DNA from: JBBRCE01 sp038205115
GTDB lineage: Bacteria > Planctomycetota > Planctomycetia > Pirellulales > JBBRCE01
Assembly: GCA_038205115.1 (NCBI GenBank)
Contig: JBBRCE010000105.1
Coordinates: forward strand, 1 to 6,282
Reading direction: 5' to 3'
Length of the DNA: 6,282 bases
Below the pieces are notes generated by a model. The model was not told where the DNA came from. It worked only from the letters and a program-made list of their open reading frames with translations, and did not search any database. Within the stretch, counting starts at the first letter, position 1. Every line of letters starts with the position of its first letter. Positions 5,148 to 6,282 of the stretch are shown here, in pieces. The position numbers and the translations under genes were made by a program.

Positions 5148-5900
5148 ATGCAAACTCAAAACACTGCCAGCAAAGTGCCAGAGGTAACACTGGTATTTTG
5201 GATCATCAAAATCCTGGCCACAACTTTGGGTGAGACCGGCGGTGACGCCGTTTCGATGTCGATGAATCTCGGCTATCTTGTAGGGACCGGCATTTTTGCC
5301 GTCATCTTCCTTGCGTCAGTGGCCGTCCAGATTGCCGCCAAGCGCTTTCACCCGGTTATTTATTGGACCACGATTATTGCAACGACGACGGTGGGAACGA
5401 CCTTGGCAGATTTTGCGGATCGTTCGCTCGGCATTGGATACGCCGGAGGTGCCACCATCTTGTTCCTGCTGCTGATGACTTCGCTGTTCGTCTGGCATCG
5501 AACGATGGGTTCGGTGGCAGTTGATACGGTCAGTTCGCCGCGCGCCGAAGCGTTTTACTGGGTTACGATCATGTTTTCCCAAACTCTTGGCACGGCGCTT
5601 GGTGATTGGACAGCCGATACCGCCGGTCTTGGATACACTGGCGGAGCCGTTGTATTTGGCGCAATTCTAGCCGCCATTGCGGCAGCATATTACTTCACGA
5701 AGATTTCTCACACGGTTTTGTTTTGGGCCGCATTTATAGTCACACGCCCGCTTGGCGCGGTCGTTGGTGACTTTTTGGACAAGCCCGTCGGCAACGGAGG
5801 TTTGGCGTTGAGTCGCTATTCAGCATCCGCTGTCTTACTCGTCTTGATCCTACTTTGTATATTCATCTTCCCTCACAGACCCGCCAAGCGAACGCATTGA
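5148..5900 (+). CDS. Integral membrane protein with four DUF347-type repeats (COG4705-like)
   Basis: This 250-residue protein is almost wholly hydrophobic and should sit in the cytoplasmic membrane with about eight helices. It consists of four repeats of about 45-60 residues, each an aromatic-rich helix entering a short polar motif, then a Gly-rich turn and a second helix. The motifs are TLGETGGD (26-33), TVGTTLAD (81-88), TLGTALGD (146-153) and PLGAVVGD (201-208). The first three are followed by LGY or IGY about ten residues later. Four acidic motifs in a pseudo-symmetric bundle suggest a transporter or channel, but the function is uncharacterised as far as I know. ATG 5148 has only a weak AGG (5136-5138) upstream. 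The N-terminus (MQTQNTASKVPEV) is polar, with no signal peptide, and the tail is basic (HRPAKRTH). It is divergent from the minus-strand pair, and no operon partner follows within the window. Confidence 0.85.
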   Translation: MQTQNTASKVPEVTLVFWIIKILATTLGETGGDAVSMSMNLGYLVGTGIFAVIFLASVAVQIAAKRFHPVIYWTTIIATTTVGTTLADFADRSLGIGYAGGATILFLLLMTSLFVWHRTMGSVAVDTVSSPRAEAFYWVTIMFSQTLGTALGDWTADTAGLGYTGGAVVFGAILAAIAAAYYFTKISHTVLFWAAFIVTRPLGAVVGDFLDKPVGNGGLALSRYSASAVLLVLILLCIFIFPHRPAKRTH

Positions 5901-6282
5901 CCCAATGGCCTAACCTCTTAACGATTGCAGCCCGCGTAGCTTTGAGGAATCCGTCAACGACGTCCGCCTATTGCAACGTCGAGAACTACGGATACTCGAT
6001 TGCGAAAGCACTATGGCCTCGAAGCGGCTTGATTGGAGCACAAACATCCTGACTAGTGTTGCGAGCCCGATCGCCGTTGCGTAGTCACTTGACCGCCACG
6101 CTTTTCGTTTCTTGGCAGTTGATCGGTTCGCCCCTCCATGAGCTGTAACCGTTCACGGGCTGAAATGTAGGTTATTTGCTGTGGGCGCGGAGCGGTAGCG
6201 CGGGGAAGTGTGTGAGAGGGTTGCTGGCCAGAGACGCGGCAGGGTGTTAGGCCGAATTGTCGATCAACAGCGTCGGCGCGGG
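5901..6282. other. Intergenic region, no gene seen
   Basis: No supported gene, RNA gene or clear terminator is seen in these 382 bases. The only frame over 60 codons begins inside the preceding gene and has no protein-like pattern. A minus-strand ATG near 6140 gives just 28 codons. The part from about 6140 to 6282 (CTGTAACCGTTCACGGG, then a G-rich stretch) has the look of dispersed intergenic repeat DNA, which cannot be confirmed from a single copy. Confidence 0.6.

Overview
The window looks like a chromosomal piece from a bacterium with moderately high GC, most likely a planctomycete. That guess rests on long intergenic gaps, a parvulin/SurA-type protein with two repeat units, and the style of the small hypothetical protein. 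None of these is diagnostic, so the taxonomy is an inference.

Layout. Positions 1-37 hold the last codons of a plus-strand gene, followed by two intrinsic terminators (86-129 and 180-206). Positions 207-1077 have no convincing protein gene but are rich in signals. There is a textbook sigma-54 promoter (462-477) with a dyad on its -24 element and possible enhancer sites upstream. Downstream lies a three-way-junction RNA closed by a 15-bp stem and ended by T6 (602-692), then a second 20-bp hairpin (874-930). Next comes a P-II nitrogen-signalling protein (1078-1425), a small unrecognised protein (1665-1922) and a 651-residue membrane-anchored SurA/parvulin-like protein with two tandem repeat units (2114-4069).

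On the minus strand, two overlapping ORFs (4533-4964 and 4070-4555) run towards the parvulin gene, and the second ends one base from its stop codon. The second encodes a small protein with a possible Cys-His-Asp triad and carries a perfect 20-bp inverted repeat inside its coding sequence. Its upstream partner may be truncated by GC-rich structured DNA starting with GTGTG at 4846, possibly a group II intron fragment. The plus strand then encodes an integral membrane protein with four DUF347-type repeats (5148-5900). Positions 5901-6282 show no gene.

Functional reading. The sigma-54 promoter and the P-II gene both point to nitrogen control. Two terminator-like hairpins lie between them, so the promoter most simply drives a short structured RNA, or an attenuated leader of the P-II gene. 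The P-II protein lacks Tyr51, the usual covalent modification site, and has three extra residues in its B-loop. The parvulin-like protein lacks the conserved histidines of active parvulins in both copies, so it is more likely a periplasmic chaperone than an enzyme.
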